Origin: Rhizobium sp. Q54
GTDB lineage: Bacteria; Pseudomonadota; Alphaproteobacteria; Rhizobiales; Beijerinckiaceae
DNA length: 32,580 nt
Assembly (NCBI GenBank): GCA_945875875.1
Contig: CAMCMI010000004.1
Span: forward strand, 1 to 32,580
Direction: 5' to 3'
The translations under genes and the position numbers were made by a program. The notes under the pieces are model-generated. The model was not told the origin of the DNA. It made no database searches and worked only from the letters and a program-made list of their open reading frames with translations. Positions 15,878 to 24,676 of the stretch are shown one piece after another. How positions within the stretch are numbered: position 1 is the stretch's first letter; every line of letters starts with the position of its first letter.

Positions 15878-18061
15878 ATGGGAGCGATCAGCAACCTGCG
15901 CGCGTCGGCTTTGGGCGCCGCTAATTTAACCGCCGTAATCGGCGCCGCCGCGATTGGCTTCGCGGCGCTGGGATTAAGTCCGGCCTTCGCACAAGCCGCC
16001 AGCGCACAATCGGTGGCGATTGATTCCGACGACATCGGCGGCGTGGTGCGCGGCCCCAATGGGCCTGAAGCCGGCGTCTGGGTGATTGCGGAAACCCGCG
16101 ACCTGCCGGTGCGCTTCATCAAAATCGTCGTCACCGACGATCAGGGCCGCTTTGTTCTGCCAGACCTGCCCAAGGCCAGTTACGACGTCTGGGTGCGCGG
16201 CTATGGGCTTGTTGATTCCGACAAGGTGAAATCCGAGCCCGGCAAGCATCTTGCGCTCATATCCAAACCTGCCCCGAACGAGGCCGCCGCCGCGCATTAT
16301 TATCCGGCGATCTATTGGTTTTCGATGATGAAGATTCCCGGCGCCGACCAGTTTGGCGGTGCGGGCGACATTCCCAAGAACATCACGCAGAATGCGTGGC
16401 TGAACCTGATGAAGAACAACGGCTGCGTCGGCTGCCACCAATTGGGGCAATTGTCGACGCGCACCATTCCCAAAGAGTTTGGGCAATTCGCCAGCCATGA
16501 AGAGGCGTGGTTGCGGCGCATTCAATCGGGCCAGTCGGGCGAGAGCATGGTCAACATCATTGCTGGCCAGCTCAACAGCGTACCACTGAAATATTTCGGC
16601 GACTGGACCCAGCGCGTCGCCAACGGCGAATTGCCGAAAGCAAAGCCCCAGCGCCCAAGCGGCGAAGAGCGCAACATCGTCGTCACGCTGCGCGACTGGA
16701 TGAACGAAAAACAATATCTGCATGACCTGATCGCCAGCGACCGACGCAACCCGACCGTCAACGCCTATGGCCTGCTCTATGGTTCGCCCGAATATTCTTC
16801 CGACGACATGCCGATCCTCGATCCGGTGAAGAACGTCACAACGACTTTCCGCATGCCGGTCGCCCCCGATACGCCAGAAGCGCTTGGGCCGGGGCACGCG
16901 GCCTCAAAGGACGCGTTGCAACCCTCCGCCTATTGGGGCGATGAAAAAATCTGGAACACGAAGGCCAACAACCACAACGCCATGTTTGATTCCAAAGGCC
17001 GCCTGTGGATGGCGGCCACTGGTCATGCGCCAGCCAATCCAGACTTTTGCAAGAAAGGCTCGGACCATCCCTCGGCAAAGGCGTTTCCGCTGGATCGCAC
17101 CAATCGCCGCGTGACGATGTTTGACCCCGGGACGCAAAAATATACCGCGCTGCAGACCTGCTTTGGCGCGCATCATCTGCAATTTGGTTATGACAAGAAC
17201 GAAACCGTCTGGATGAGCGGCGGCGGGCCTGTCGTGGGCTGGATCAACACCAGGCTGCTGGACGAGACCGGCGACATCCAGAAGGCGCAAGGCTGGACGA
17301 CCTTGGTGCTCGACACCAACGGCAACGGTCGCCGGGACGAGGCGGTGGAGCCCAACCAGCCGGTCGACCCCACCAAGGACAAGCGCATCGTGGCTGGCTT
17401 CTACGCCGTGATGCCGCACCCAACCGACGGCTCGATCTGGGGCTCGTTCCGCTCCAATCCCGGCGCGGTCGTGCGCATCCAGCCCGGCGACAATCCTTCC
17501 GAAACGGCTCTGGCGGAAATCTACAACGTGCCCATGCCCGGCTTTGGCGTACGCGGCGGCGACATCGACAAGAAGGGCGTGGTCTGGGTGTCTCTGGCCA
17601 GCGGCCACATGGGCGCCTTCGACCGCTCCAAATGCAAAGCCCCGCTCAACGGCCCCAAGGCGACCGGCAACCATTGCCCGGAAGGCTGGACGTTTCATAA
17701 ATACCCCGGCCCCGGCTTTGAGGGGATTGGCGATAACAGCGCCGAGTCGAGCTATTATTCATGGGTCGACCAGCACAACACGTTCGGGCTTGGCGAGGAC
17801 ATCCCCATGTCGACTGGCAATCTCAATGACGGCCTGATCGCGCTCAAGGACGGCAAGATGCTGAACCTGCGCGTGCCCTATCCCCTGGGCTTCTACGCCA
17901 AGGGGTTTGACGGTCGCATCGACGATGCAAAAGCCGGCTGGAAAGGCCGCGGCCTGTGGGCGTCCAACGGCGACCGCACGCCGTGGTTGATTGAAGGGGG
18001 CAAGGGCACGAAGCCTCTGGCGGCGCACTTCCAGCTGCGCCCCAACCCGCTCGCCAAATAA
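15878..18061 (+). CDS. Secreted one-haem cytochrome c with carboxypeptidase-regulatory-like and beta-propeller domains
   Basis: This is a 727-aa periplasmic protein. A signal peptide (cleavage near PAFA-QA, residue 38) is followed by a regulatory-like beta-sandwich (about 54-118, GGVVRGPNGPEAGVWVIAET with VTDDQGRFVLPDLP). Next comes a cytochrome-like segment with haem-c motif CVGCH (183-187), then a long propeller-like region (about 330-700) with D-x-x-G-x-V/L-W repeats such as FDSKGRLWMAA and IDKKGVVWVSLASGH, recalling Vgb/NHL folds. ATG 15878 has GGGGAGGAA just upstream; an ATG at 15836 lacks a site. It ends 16 bp from the convergent amidohydrolase operon. Proteins of this architecture are known in soil bacteria, but I know no defined reaction. 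A periplasmic redox or lyase role is inferred. Confidence 0.8.
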   Translation: MGAISNLRASALGAANLTAVIGAAAIGFAALGLSPAFAQAASAQSVAIDSDDIGGVVRGPNGPEAGVWVIAETRDLPVRFIKIVVTDDQGRFVLPDLPKASYDVWVRGYGLVDSDKVKSEPGKHLALISKPAPNEAAAAHYYPAIYWFSMMKIPGADQFGGAGDIPKNITQNAWLNLMKNNGCVGCHQLGQLSTRTIPKEFGQFASHEEAWLRRIQSGQSGESMVNIIAGQLNSVPLKYFGDWTQRVANGELPKAKPQRPSGEERNIVVTLRDWMNEKQYLHDLIASDRRNPTVNAYGLLYGSPEYSSDDMPILDPVKNVTTTFRMPVAPDTPEALGPGHAASKDALQPSAYWGDEKIWNTKANNHNAMFDSKGRLWMAATGHAPANPDFCKKGSDHPSAKAFPLDRTNRRVTMFDPGTQKYTALQTCFGAHHLQFGYDKNETVWMSGGGPVVGWINTRLLDETGDIQKAQGWTTLVLDTNGNGRRDEAVEPNQPVDPTKDKRIVAGFYAVMPHPTDGSIWGSFRSNPGAVVRIQPGDNPSETALAEIYNVPMPGFGVRGGDIDKKGVVWVSLASGHMGAFDRSKCKAPLNGPKATGNHCPEGWTFHKYPGPGFEGIGDNSAESSYYSWVDQHNTFGLGEDIPMSTGNLNDGLIALKDGKMLNLRVPYPLGFYAKGFDGRIDDAKAGWKGRGLWASNGDRTPWLIEGGKGTKPLAAHFQLRPNPLAK

Positions 18062-18077
18062 GCGAACGCGAAAAACA

Positions 18078-19715
18078 TCAGGGGGACGCGTAAACCACGC
18101 GCCCCCCAACGACCGTCAGCCATGAACGGATCGAGCTGATCCTGTCCGTCGGCACGGAAAAATAATCGTCCGTGAGAACTGCAAAATCGGCCAGCATGCC
18201 GCGCGCCAGAGTTCCACGCTCGCCTTCGGCAAAAGCAAACCATGCGCTGCCTTGAGTCCACAGCCGCAGGGCTTCTTCACGCGAGGGACGCTGGTTTTGC
18301 GCGCGCGTCTCCTGGTCGTCAATCGTGCGTCCATCGACCAGCCATTGCAGCGCGATGAACGGATTATAGGACATGACGCGCGTTGCATCCGTGCCAGCGC
18401 CCACCTTCATCCCCATCGCCAGCGCGCTGGAGATGGCGGGAACCAGAGCCCTGCGCGAGGCCGACATGGAGCGAATGAAAGCGGGGGCTGCAAAATATGG
18501 CGCGTTCTGCGTCAGCCACCCCAGCCCCGATTGATGCAGGCGCGCAAGGGTTTCGGGCTCGGCGTCGTGAATGTGCGCAACCGACCAGCGCAAAGAACCC
18601 AGATCAAAATCGCGACCAACCCGGTCGAATACGTCCAGCAGCGGGCCAATGGAGCGCTGGTTGTTCCAGTGAACCGTCATCGCCAGCCCGCTGCGCGCCG
18701 CCCAATAAGCAATATCTTCAAAGGCGGCGATGTCGGCGGCGTCAGGCTTTTCGTTATTGTACATGCCAAACGTCACGCGCTCGCCGATGCCGTTGAAACG
18801 CAGCCAGCGATCGCCAAAGCCCATGGGGACAAAACGCAGATCGCGCTCAAAATCGGCGCGCTCGGCGCCCGCTGTCTGCGCGCTGACAAAATAAGCGACG
18901 CGCAGATTCATCTCGCGCCTGCGCCAGAGCGCAAACAGCGCCGCATAATCTGAGCGTGCAAGGTTGTGTCCGCCCGGATCGATCACGCCGGTGATTCCAT
19001 AAGCGTTCATCTGCGCAAAGAAAGCGCGCGTGCTGTTGATCGCCTCCTGCAATCCGGGCTTGGGCAGACGCTCCCAAAGCGCCGTGATCGCAGCCACATC
19101 CCCGGTGAGCCAACCCGTGGCGGCGCCGCTGTCGTCGCGTTCGAAAACGGTTCCGGGCGGGGGATTTTCAGCATCCACGCCAAGCGTCTGCTGCGCGCCC
19201 TGCGAGAGAAACGCAGCCCGGTAGAACGCCTGCACGTAAATGCGACGGCCCGGCGCCGCAGCCTCCATCTCCGCTCCTGTGGGACGGCGATCCTCGATAA
19301 ACTGCTGCGCCGTCCACCCGCCGCCAACCACGATCCAGCTGTCGCCGTCATCGCGCGCGCCAGCCATGCGCAGCCGCTCCATCGCCTGCCCGATCGTGCG
19401 CGCGCCCTCAAAGCTGGCTTCCTGCGCAAAGGTGAGCCCGGCGCGAATGGCGTGGATGTGGGAATCGATCAGGCCGGGAATGATCGTGCGCCCGCCCGCG
19501 TCGATGATGCGGGTCGCAGGATCAGCCAGCGCGAGAACGTCTGCATTGGCGCCGATGGAGACGATGCGCTCATGATCGATTGCGAGCGCCTGCGCAAACG
19601 GATGGACGTGATCGAGCGTAACGATGCGCGCGTTATGCACGATGAGATCGACGGCGAGCGCGGGCGAGACTGCAAGAAATGCGAATGCCGCAACACTCGC
19701 CAGACGCAGCGCCAT
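18078..19715 (-). CDS. Exported YtcJ-type amidohydrolase (amidohydrolase family 3)
   Basis: This is a 545-aa metal-dependent hydrolase. An N-terminal signal peptide (MALRLASVAAFAFLAVSPALA) makes it periplasmic, and VDLIVHNARIVTLD opens the family's small beta domain. IIPGLIDSHIHAIRAG carries the HxH metal ligands, and later GAGTDATRVMSYNPF carries the conserved Asp. GMLADFAVLTDDYFSVP closes the beta domain. Members hydrolyse amide or ester-like bonds in varied substrates, and the substrate here is unknown. ATG 19715 shares its A with the TGA of the upstream gene (TGATG), so translation is coupled and the protein is the last member of a four-gene unit. The longer open frame to 19817 is rejected. 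Confidence 0.88.
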   Translation of the reverse strand: MALRLASVAAFAFLAVSPALAVDLIVHNARIVTLDHVHPFAQALAIDHERIVSIGANADVLALADPATRIIDAGGRTIIPGLIDSHIHAIRAGLTFAQEASFEGARTIGQAMERLRMAGARDDGDSWIVVGGGWTAQQFIEDRRPTGAEMEAAAPGRRIYVQAFYRAAFLSQGAQQTLGVDAENPPPGTVFERDDSGAATGWLTGDVAAITALWERLPKPGLQEAINSTRAFFAQMNAYGITGVIDPGGHNLARSDYAALFALWRRREMNLRVAYFVSAQTAGAERADFERDLRFVPMGFGDRWLRFNGIGERVTFGMYNNEKPDAADIAAFEDIAYWAARSGLAMTVHWNNQRSIGPLLDVFDRVGRDFDLGSLRWSVAHIHDAEPETLARLHQSGLGWLTQNAPYFAAPAFIRSMSASRRALVPAISSALAMGMKVGAGTDATRVMSYNPFIALQWLVDGRTIDDQETRAQNQRPSREEALRLWTQGSAWFAFAEGERGTLARGMLADFAVLTDDYFSVPTDRISSIRSWLTVVGGRVVYASP

Positions 19716-20113
19716 CAGCGCTTTTCGAACAGGCACTCGACAACGGTCGCAGCGTCCGCCGCTTTCGAGACGCGCCGACGCGTCAGATCGAGCAGATGAT
19801 AGCCGTCCATCGCGCATTGAATGTCCACGCTTTCAGGATCGACGCTCTTGCCAAAACCGCGCAGGCTGAAGCGCCCCTCGTCGTTCGTGTTCACGAACAC
19901 CGGCAAAGGCTGGCCCTTCACTTGCGCACGAATGCGTACGCCCTCCAGCGGGCGCATGCCCTTCACATTCGTCGCCTCGCCAAAGAACGGCGGGCCATTT
20001 TCCTTGTCGCCCTCAATGGCTTGCAGATCAGCATCGCCCGCGTGCGCGACGGGGACCGCCAACGCCGCCAGGACTGCAACAATCGCCAAACGCAAGGAAC
20101 GGGGCGCATCCAT
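19715..20113 (-). CDS. Small periplasmic beta-sandwich protein, carboxypeptidase-regulatory-like
   Basis: This 132-aa protein has a signal peptide (LRLAIVAVLAALAVPVAHA) and a single beta-rich domain: RPLEGVRIRAQVKGQPLPV followed by VNTNDEGRFSLRGFG, resembling the regulatory-like domain of the cytochrome protein at 15878. Two cysteines (DIQCAMDG and VECLFEKR) could form a disulfide. The start is ATG 20113, with GGAG 6 nt upstream. An alternative ATG at 20125 overlaps the upstream TGA. It ends in TGATG with the amidohydrolase start. It is part of the four-gene unit 18078-20939. I know no characterised homologue; it may bind or dock a partner. Confidence 0.7.
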   Translation of the reverse strand: MDAPRSLRLAIVAVLAALAVPVAHAGDADLQAIEGDKENGPPFFGEATNVKGMRPLEGVRIRAQVKGQPLPVFVNTNDEGRFSLRGFGKSVDPESVDIQCAMDGYHLLDLTRRRVSKAADAATVVECLFEKR

Positions 20114-20124
20114 GAGCTGCTCCA

Positions 20125-20448
20125 TCAACGCAGAAAAAACGAACGCAGAAACCAGAAGAACGCCAGCATGGAAGCCAGCGGAACCGCCCAGCCGATCCAG
20201 ACCGGCGGACCCATGCGCCGCAGCAATGGCGTGGCCAGCAGCGTCGCCAGAAAGGCGGCCAATCCTGCCGATGCCAGCCAGCCAAACCAGTACATGGCCG
20301 GCCCGGTGCGGGCGGGAACGGTTCCGATGTCCCATTGGCCAAGACGGGGATGATAGGTGAAGAGCGCCAGATTCATCTCCACGCAAACCACGTAGACGAC
20401 GGCGAACAAAGCGGAGAACAGCGTGAAAGCGCGCATTTGCGTCGTCAT
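20125..20448 (-). CDS. Small inner-membrane protein (three predicted helices)
   Basis: This 107-aa hydrophobic protein has helices at about 7-30, 52-76 and 84-103. The loop NLALFTYHPRLGQWDIGTVP is the most distinctive conserved-looking segment. ATG 20448 overlaps the TGA of the upstream gene (ATGA), and its own TGA overlaps or abuts the start of the next gene, so the genes are translationally coupled. A longer frame to 20691 overlaps the upstream gene and is rejected. I do not recognise a named family. Its partner is probably the four-helix protein just upstream. Confidence 0.7.
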   Translation of the reverse strand: MTTQMRAFTLFSALFAVVYVVCVEMNLALFTYHPRLGQWDIGTVPARTGPAMYWFGWLASAGLAAFLATLLATPLLRRMGPPVWIGWAVPLASMLAFFWFLRSFFLR

Positions 20449-20939
20449 TGTCCAAACAACCCCCGCACGTTGTTGACGATGTGGCCAGCCACGAACGAAT
20501 ACCAGACGACGACGCATAAAATGCCCGTCACCCATGCGCGCGCGCTTGCAAATTGCGGATCGAGCGGCTGATCGGCGGGCGTGCGCCAGAGCAACCAGTA
20601 AAGCGGCAACATGCCAAGACCGATGGCCAGCAATTGCTCCTTGACCTCGAACATCCCGCTGATCGACCACAGCCGCGCGTTCTCGATCCATGTGCGTACG
20701 GCCAAACGATAGGCGGGATAAATCAGCCCGCCGAGAACGAAAGTGACGAGATACAAAACGATGTTGGCGTTCGTGTAGAGCCGCGCATTGACGCCGCGAA
20801 ACGAATTCGCCATCGCCCCGCCGCCTCCCGCACCCGTCCCTTTACGAACCGGCCAGATCGTCGCCAACGCCTGATGCGTCAGCCCGCCGAGCAAAACAAC
20901 AGCGGCCAGACCGTGCAAGATCAGCATGAAAGTAATCAT
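20445..20939 (-). CDS. Four-helix inner-membrane protein, possible b-type haem protein
   Basis: This 164-aa protein has four hydrophobic helices (about 2-28, 57-80, 101-118, 136-155). Histidines lie in or next to the membrane segments: H9 (LILHGLAAV), H22 (GLTHQAL) and H153 (VAGHIVNN). That pattern would fit b-type haem binding as in small cytochrome-b-like proteins, but this is inference. ATG 20939 follows a GGGGAGGGG ribosome-binding site at close spacing; an ATG at 20951 would add four residues. It is the first gene of the unit that ends with the amidohydrolase, and its stop overlaps the next start by 4 bp. Confidence 0.7.
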   Translation of the reverse strand: MITFMLILHGLAAVVLLGGLTHQALATIWPVRKGTGAGGGGAMANSFRGVNARLYTNANIVLYLVTFVLGGLIYPAYRLAVRTWIENARLWSISGMFEVKEQLLAIGLGMLPLYWLLWRTPADQPLDPQFASARAWVTGILCVVVWYSFVAGHIVNNVRGLFGQ

Positions 20940-21029
20940 GCCCCTCCCCATTGTTACGGCGTTCTCTGAAACTGGACAGCCGTTTTTTAAAATCTAGCAG
21001 ATGCGCAACGCAGGGCAAATCAGACGCGC

Positions 21030-21566
21030 CTACCAGATTTTCCCGCTCAGCCATTCCGCGCCGATGATGCCGGGCGTCAGCGTGGTGGTCGCCCATGCAA
21101 AAGCCGATGTCCAGTTGGCGAACTGGAACGGCACGCGCGGCATTTGGCAGGCGCCCGCAGCCAGCGGCACGGCGGCGCGCAAGGGCCCGAAAAAGCGCCC
21201 GCCGAATACGCCCAAAGCGCCCCATTTTTCAAAGAAGCGCCGACCGCGCGGCAACAGGTCAGGGTAATTGCGGATCGGCCACATGCGCGCGATCTGCTCG
21301 TGGTAATGATGTCCGAGCCAATACGACAGCCAATCGCCCAAGCCCCCGCCGATGGCGGCCGCCAGCCAGATCGGCCAGAAATCGAGGCCCGCGGCGCCGA
21401 TCAGCGCGCCCACGCCCCACAAAATGACGGTGGCGGGCACAAGCAGCGCGACCAGCGCCAGAGATTCAGCGAACGCCAGCACAAACACGATGGGCGGCGC
21501 CCATGCCTGGTGCGTCTTGAGGAATTCCAGAACGGTCTGGGCAAATTCCGGCATGGACCCTTGCAT
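21030..21566 (-). CDS. DedA family membrane protein
   Basis: This 178-aa inner-membrane protein belongs to the DedA/SNARE-associated (VTT) superfamily, whose members work as lipid flippases and in membrane homeostasis. The signature FGGRFFGPLRAAVPLAAG is clear (G-R-F-x-G-P-x-R with a following A-G), as is GGGLGDWLSYWLGHHY with conserved Gly/Asp. It has about four to five hydrophobic segments. The frame starts at ATG 21566, only 3 bp after the helicase stop; ATG 21554 has a closer ribosome-binding site (AAGGG) and could be the true start. Confidence 0.9.
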   Translation of the reverse strand: MQGSMPEFAQTVLEFLKTHQAWAPPIVFVLAFAESLALVALLVPATVILWGVGALIGAAGLDFWPIWLAAAIGGGLGDWLSYWLGHHYHEQIARMWPIRNYPDLLPRGRRFFEKWGALGVFGGRFFGPLRAAVPLAAGACQMPRVPFQFANWTSAFAWATTTLTPGIIGAEWLSGKIW

Positions 21567-21569
21567 CGC

Positions 21570-22670
21570 TCAAACCACAATCGTCAGGCGCTTGGCGGCG
21601 CGGGTCACGCCCGTATAGAGCCAGCGATTGCGGTGTTCGCGGAAGGCGAAGGATTCGTCGAACAGCACCACGTCGTCCCATTGCGAGCCCTGCGCTTTAT
21701 GCACGGTGAGCGCGTAGCCAAAATCGAACTCGTCAGAATTGCGGCGCAGCGCAAACGGCACTTCGTCCTCGCCCTCAAAGAAAGCGGGCACGACGCCGAT
21801 GCGCTGGGGCTTGGCGGACGGATCTTCCTCGGGCGTCACGGACATGCGCAGCCGGCCGTTGCGCAGGCCCGTCGCCGTCTGCACGCGCCAGACGCCGCCG
21901 TTGAGCAGGCCTTTCTTGCGATCATTGCGCAGACACACCAGCTTGTCGCCAGGCTCGGGCGTCGAGCTTGTGCGCCCCAGCAAATCGCGCATGCGCTTGT
22001 TGTAGAGGCGGCGCGTGCGGTTGAGCCCGACCAGCACCTGATCGGCCTGCGTGACCGCTTCCGCGTCAATCTGGTCGCGGCGGATGATGCGCGTCTGCCC
22101 ATATTCGCCCGGCTCCAGCCGCCCGCCCTCGCGCACGATCATCGACAACCGCACGATGGGATCGCCCTCGGCCTGACGATGGACCTGCGTCAACATCGCG
22201 TCCGGCTCCGCCTCGGTGAAGAAGCCGCCGCCCTTGACGGGCGGCAATTGCGCCGGATCGCCCAGCACAAGCACCGGGCGCCCGAACGACAACAGGTCGC
22301 GACCCAATTCCTCGTCCACCATCGAGCATTCGTCGATGACGATCAGTTTGGCCTTGGCCGCGTCGCTGTCGCCATTAAGCTCGAACGAAGGCTCTTCGCT
22401 CTCCAGCTCCCTTGGCCGATAGATCAGCGAGTGGATCGTGCGCGCATCAGGGCACCCGCGCGAGCGCATGACCAAAGCGGCCTTGCCGGTGTAGGCGGCG
22501 AAAAGAACGTCGCCCTCCACGCCTTCGGCCACGTGGCGGGCGAGCGTTGTTTTGCCGGTTCCGGCATAGCCAAACAGACGGAAAACCTGATCCTTGCCGC
22601 TGCGCCCGTTGAGCCAGCGGCCGACCTGATCAAGCGCGCGCGTCTGGTCGGGCGACCAATCTGTGCTCAA
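21570..22670 (-). CDS. RecD-like superfamily 1 DNA helicase
   Basis: This is a short (366 aa) ATP-dependent helicase of the RecD/Pif1-like SF1B group. Its motifs in order are Walker A GYAGTGKTT (34-42), TIHSLIYRP (Ia), Walker B VIDECSMVD, GDPAQLPPV (motif III), TVHKAQGSQWDDVV (motif V) and YTGVTRAAKRL (motif VI). There is no N-terminal RecD2-type extension, so this is a minimal core. The start is TTG 22670, with AGGA about 9 nt upstream. It is co-directional with the small protein upstream and almost touches dedA downstream. Phage-type Dda helicases look similar, but composition matches the neighbours. Confidence 0.9.
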   Translation of the reverse strand: MSTDWSPDQTRALDQVGRWLNGRSGKDQVFRLFGYAGTGKTTLARHVAEGVEGDVLFAAYTGKAALVMRSRGCPDARTIHSLIYRPRELESEEPSFELNGDSDAAKAKLIVIDECSMVDEELGRDLLSFGRPVLVLGDPAQLPPVKGGGFFTEAEPDAMLTQVHRQAEGDPIVRLSMIVREGGRLEPGEYGQTRIIRRDQIDAEAVTQADQVLVGLNRTRRLYNKRMRDLLGRTSSTPEPGDKLVCLRNDRKKGLLNGGVWRVQTATGLRNGRLRMSVTPEEDPSAKPQRIGVVPAFFEGEDEVPFALRRNSDEFDFGYALTVHKAQGSQWDDVVLFDESFAFREHRNRWLYTGVTRAAKRLTIVV

Positions 22671-22745
22671 GGCGATTTTCCTAGCAGTTGAAACGTAGGA
22701 ATCTTCCTACAGGAAACGCGAGAGCCTGTCTTGGGCGCGTGAGCC

Positions 22746-23150
22746 CTAGGCTGCGGCGCGGGCCGCCGCCAGCGAGGACGCGGCGTCCACCAGCGTCATC
22801 GTATAGCCGCAAGCCACGTTTGGCGAACGCTGGTATCGCGTCAGCACGCAATGCAAGACCTCGATCAGCACTTCGCGATCGGCCTCCAGCACGGCGTCGT
22901 CGTCGACGCCCGCCGCAAGGGCGATCTCATTGAGGCGCTCGCGGCTTTCCATCGCCTCCTCGACGCGTCCCGACAGAAGATGTCGCCAGATTTTGAAATG
23001 GGCCTGAGACAGCGGCCGGGCCAATTCCGGGCGCTCTGTCAAATAGCGGCCATAGGCGCCGCTGATAACGTCGATCACGACGGGGGCCGTCCACTCGGCC
23101 AAGTCTGAAGTTGCAGAACCGGATCTGCCCTCAAGAGAAGAAACGCGCAT
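22746..23150 (-). CDS. Small helical protein resembling a globin-coupled sensor domain without haem ligand
   Basis: This 134-aa all-helical protein starts at ATG 23150 with AAAGG 8 nt upstream. The stretch ERPELARPL, then AHFKIWRHLLSGRVEEAM, then RERLNEIALAAGV follows the pattern of sensor globins (pE-x-x-x, x-x-HW-x-x-LFSGRFD, RIG-x-x-H-x-x-IGL). At the place of the proximal histidine an alanine appears, so haem binding is not expected. Non-haem sensor globins exist, for example in RsbR-type stressosome proteins. This assignment rests on my alignment by eye and could be wrong. It is encoded 75 bp upstream of the helicase gene. Confidence 0.5.
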   Translation of the reverse strand: MRVSSLEGRSGSATSDLAEWTAPVVIDVISGAYGRYLTERPELARPLSQAHFKIWRHLLSGRVEEAMESRERLNEIALAAGVDDDAVLEADREVLIEVLHCVLTRYQRSPNVACGYTMTLVDAASSLAAARAAA

Positions 23151-23256
23151 ACAAAAAACCTTTACTGAAACTAAACAAAACTGTTACCGGGCAGCACGCA
23201 AGAACTAGAACGCAACTATGCGCGCACATGGTTAAAAGCTGGTTTAGGCAATCAGC

Positions 23257-24522
23257 TCAGGTCAACTTGTCGCGCGCCGCCAGATCGGGAAACAGGCGCA
23301 TCCACAATCCTGTCACGCCCAGCGCGCCTGTCCCGCCGATGAGCACGGCGGCGACGGGGCCAAAGAAGCTCGCCAGCAGGCCGGATTCAAATTGCCCCAG
23401 CTCATTGGAGGCGCCGACGACCATGCTGTTGACGGCGGAAACCCGCCCGCGCATCTCGTCGGGCGTTTCCAATTGCACCAGCGTCAAGCGGATATAGACG
23501 CTCACCATATCGGCGGCGCCGATCAGCGCGAGGCAGACCATCGCAACATACATATTGGTCGACAGGCCAAAGCCGATGGTGGCGAGGCCGAAGATCGCGA
23601 CCGATTGAAACATGCGCAGGCCGACCTTGCTGTTGAGCGCAAACCACGCCAGCGCAATCGCCGTCAGCAGAGCGCCCACGGCCGGTGCGCTGCGCAGCAG
23701 GCCAAGGCCCACAGGCCCGGTCTGGAATATATCCTTCGCAAAGATCGGCATCAGCGCGGTCGCGCCACCCAGCAGCACCGCGAACAGATCAAGCGAGATA
23801 AGCCCCAGCACGGTTTTATTGCCGCGAATGAAGCGAATGCCCGCCGTCAGATATTGCCAGCTCACAGGCTCGCGTTCGCTTTTTGCGCGCCGCGTGCGGA
23901 TGGCGAGCAGCAGAGCCACGCAAGATGCAAAGCACAGCGTCGTGATCGAGAACACGGCGCCGGGTCCAAACATGTAGACAAGCCCGCCCACGGCTGGCCC
24001 GGCAATGGTCGCCACCTGATTGGCGGATGAATTCATGGCCACTGCATTGGCGAAATGCTCGCGCGGCACCAGTGTTGGCGCAATCGCCGACGACGCCGGG
24101 CTGGCGAATGCGCGCGCCGTGCCGATCATGACGACGAGGGCAAAGATCAGCGGCGGGGTCAGCGCGTCATAATAAACCGCCAGCAGCAGGCCGGAGGAGG
24201 CGCACGTGGTGACCGTGTAGGCAATCGCCAGCACGAGCCGCCGGTCAAAGCGATCCGCCACATGGCCCGCCACCAGCAGAAACAGAATGTTTGGCAAGAA
24301 GATCGCCAGCCCGATCATGCCCAGCGCCAGCGCGCTGCCGGTGATGTCGTAGATCAGCCACGCCACCGCCACGTCCACCATCTGCACTGCGAGCCCGTTG
24401 AGCAGGCGCGAACAAAAGAACAGGCGATAATCGCGATGCTGAAACGCTACAACCCGGGTCGAGGCGCGGGTGGAGGCAGAGGAGGAAATAACGGCGATCC
24501 CGCACGCGGTTCGGCCGCGCAT
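23257..24522 (-). CDS. MFS transporter, EntS/MFS_3-like exporter
   Basis: This 421-aa protein has about 12 hydrophobic helices and looks like the major facilitator group that includes enterobactin exporter EntS. Signature blocks are FQHRDYRLFFCSRLLNGLA, GHVADRFDRRLVL (loop 2-3 motif A, G-x-x-x-D-R-x-x-R-R), RAFASPASSAIAPTLVPREHF and the C-half QLETPDEMRGRVSAVNSMV. The open frame starts at ATG 24522. No good ribosome-binding site is visible and the first 25 residues do not match the family, so the true start may be internal, near the FQHRDY segment. The substrate is unknown. Confidence 0.88.
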   Translation of the reverse strand: MRGRTACGIAVISSSASTRASTRVVAFQHRDYRLFFCSRLLNGLAVQMVDVAVAWLIYDITGSALALGMIGLAIFLPNILFLLVAGHVADRFDRRLVLAIAYTVTTCASSGLLLAVYYDALTPPLIFALVVMIGTARAFASPASSAIAPTLVPREHFANAVAMNSSANQVATIAGPAVGGLVYMFGPGAVFSITTLCFASCVALLLAIRTRRAKSEREPVSWQYLTAGIRFIRGNKTVLGLISLDLFAVLLGGATALMPIFAKDIFQTGPVGLGLLRSAPAVGALLTAIALAWFALNSKVGLRMFQSVAIFGLATIGFGLSTNMYVAMVCLALIGAADMVSVYIRLTLVQLETPDEMRGRVSAVNSMVVGASNELGQFESGLLASFFGPVAAVLIGGTGALGVTGLWMRLFPDLAARDKLT

Positions 24523-24611
24523 CCGGGCGCACCATGCGCGCCCGGCGGCAAGCTAGAGGTTTTGGGCGGGGGATGGAAGGCGGATATATCACAGCTACGG
24601 CTTGCGCAATT

Positions 24612-24630
24612 TGCGGGCTGGAAGCCCGCA
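24612..24630. repeat. TGCGGGCT-GGA-AGCCCGCA hairpin
   Basis: This perfect 8-bp hairpin has a 3-nt loop. The same hairpin, with one base different at its end, is embedded in the repeat at 27480-27527, so it is a mobile or dispersed unit. Confidence 0.7.
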
Positions 24631-24676
24631 CTCCTTGAGCGCATTTGCTGAACGGCCGGGCTTGGTTTCGTGACAG

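Noticed and set aside
21144-22691. 515-codon plus-strand open frame opposite dedA and the helicase
   Set aside because: It is antisense to genes with full motif sets; the translation is Arg/His/Gln-rich and without recognisable domains.
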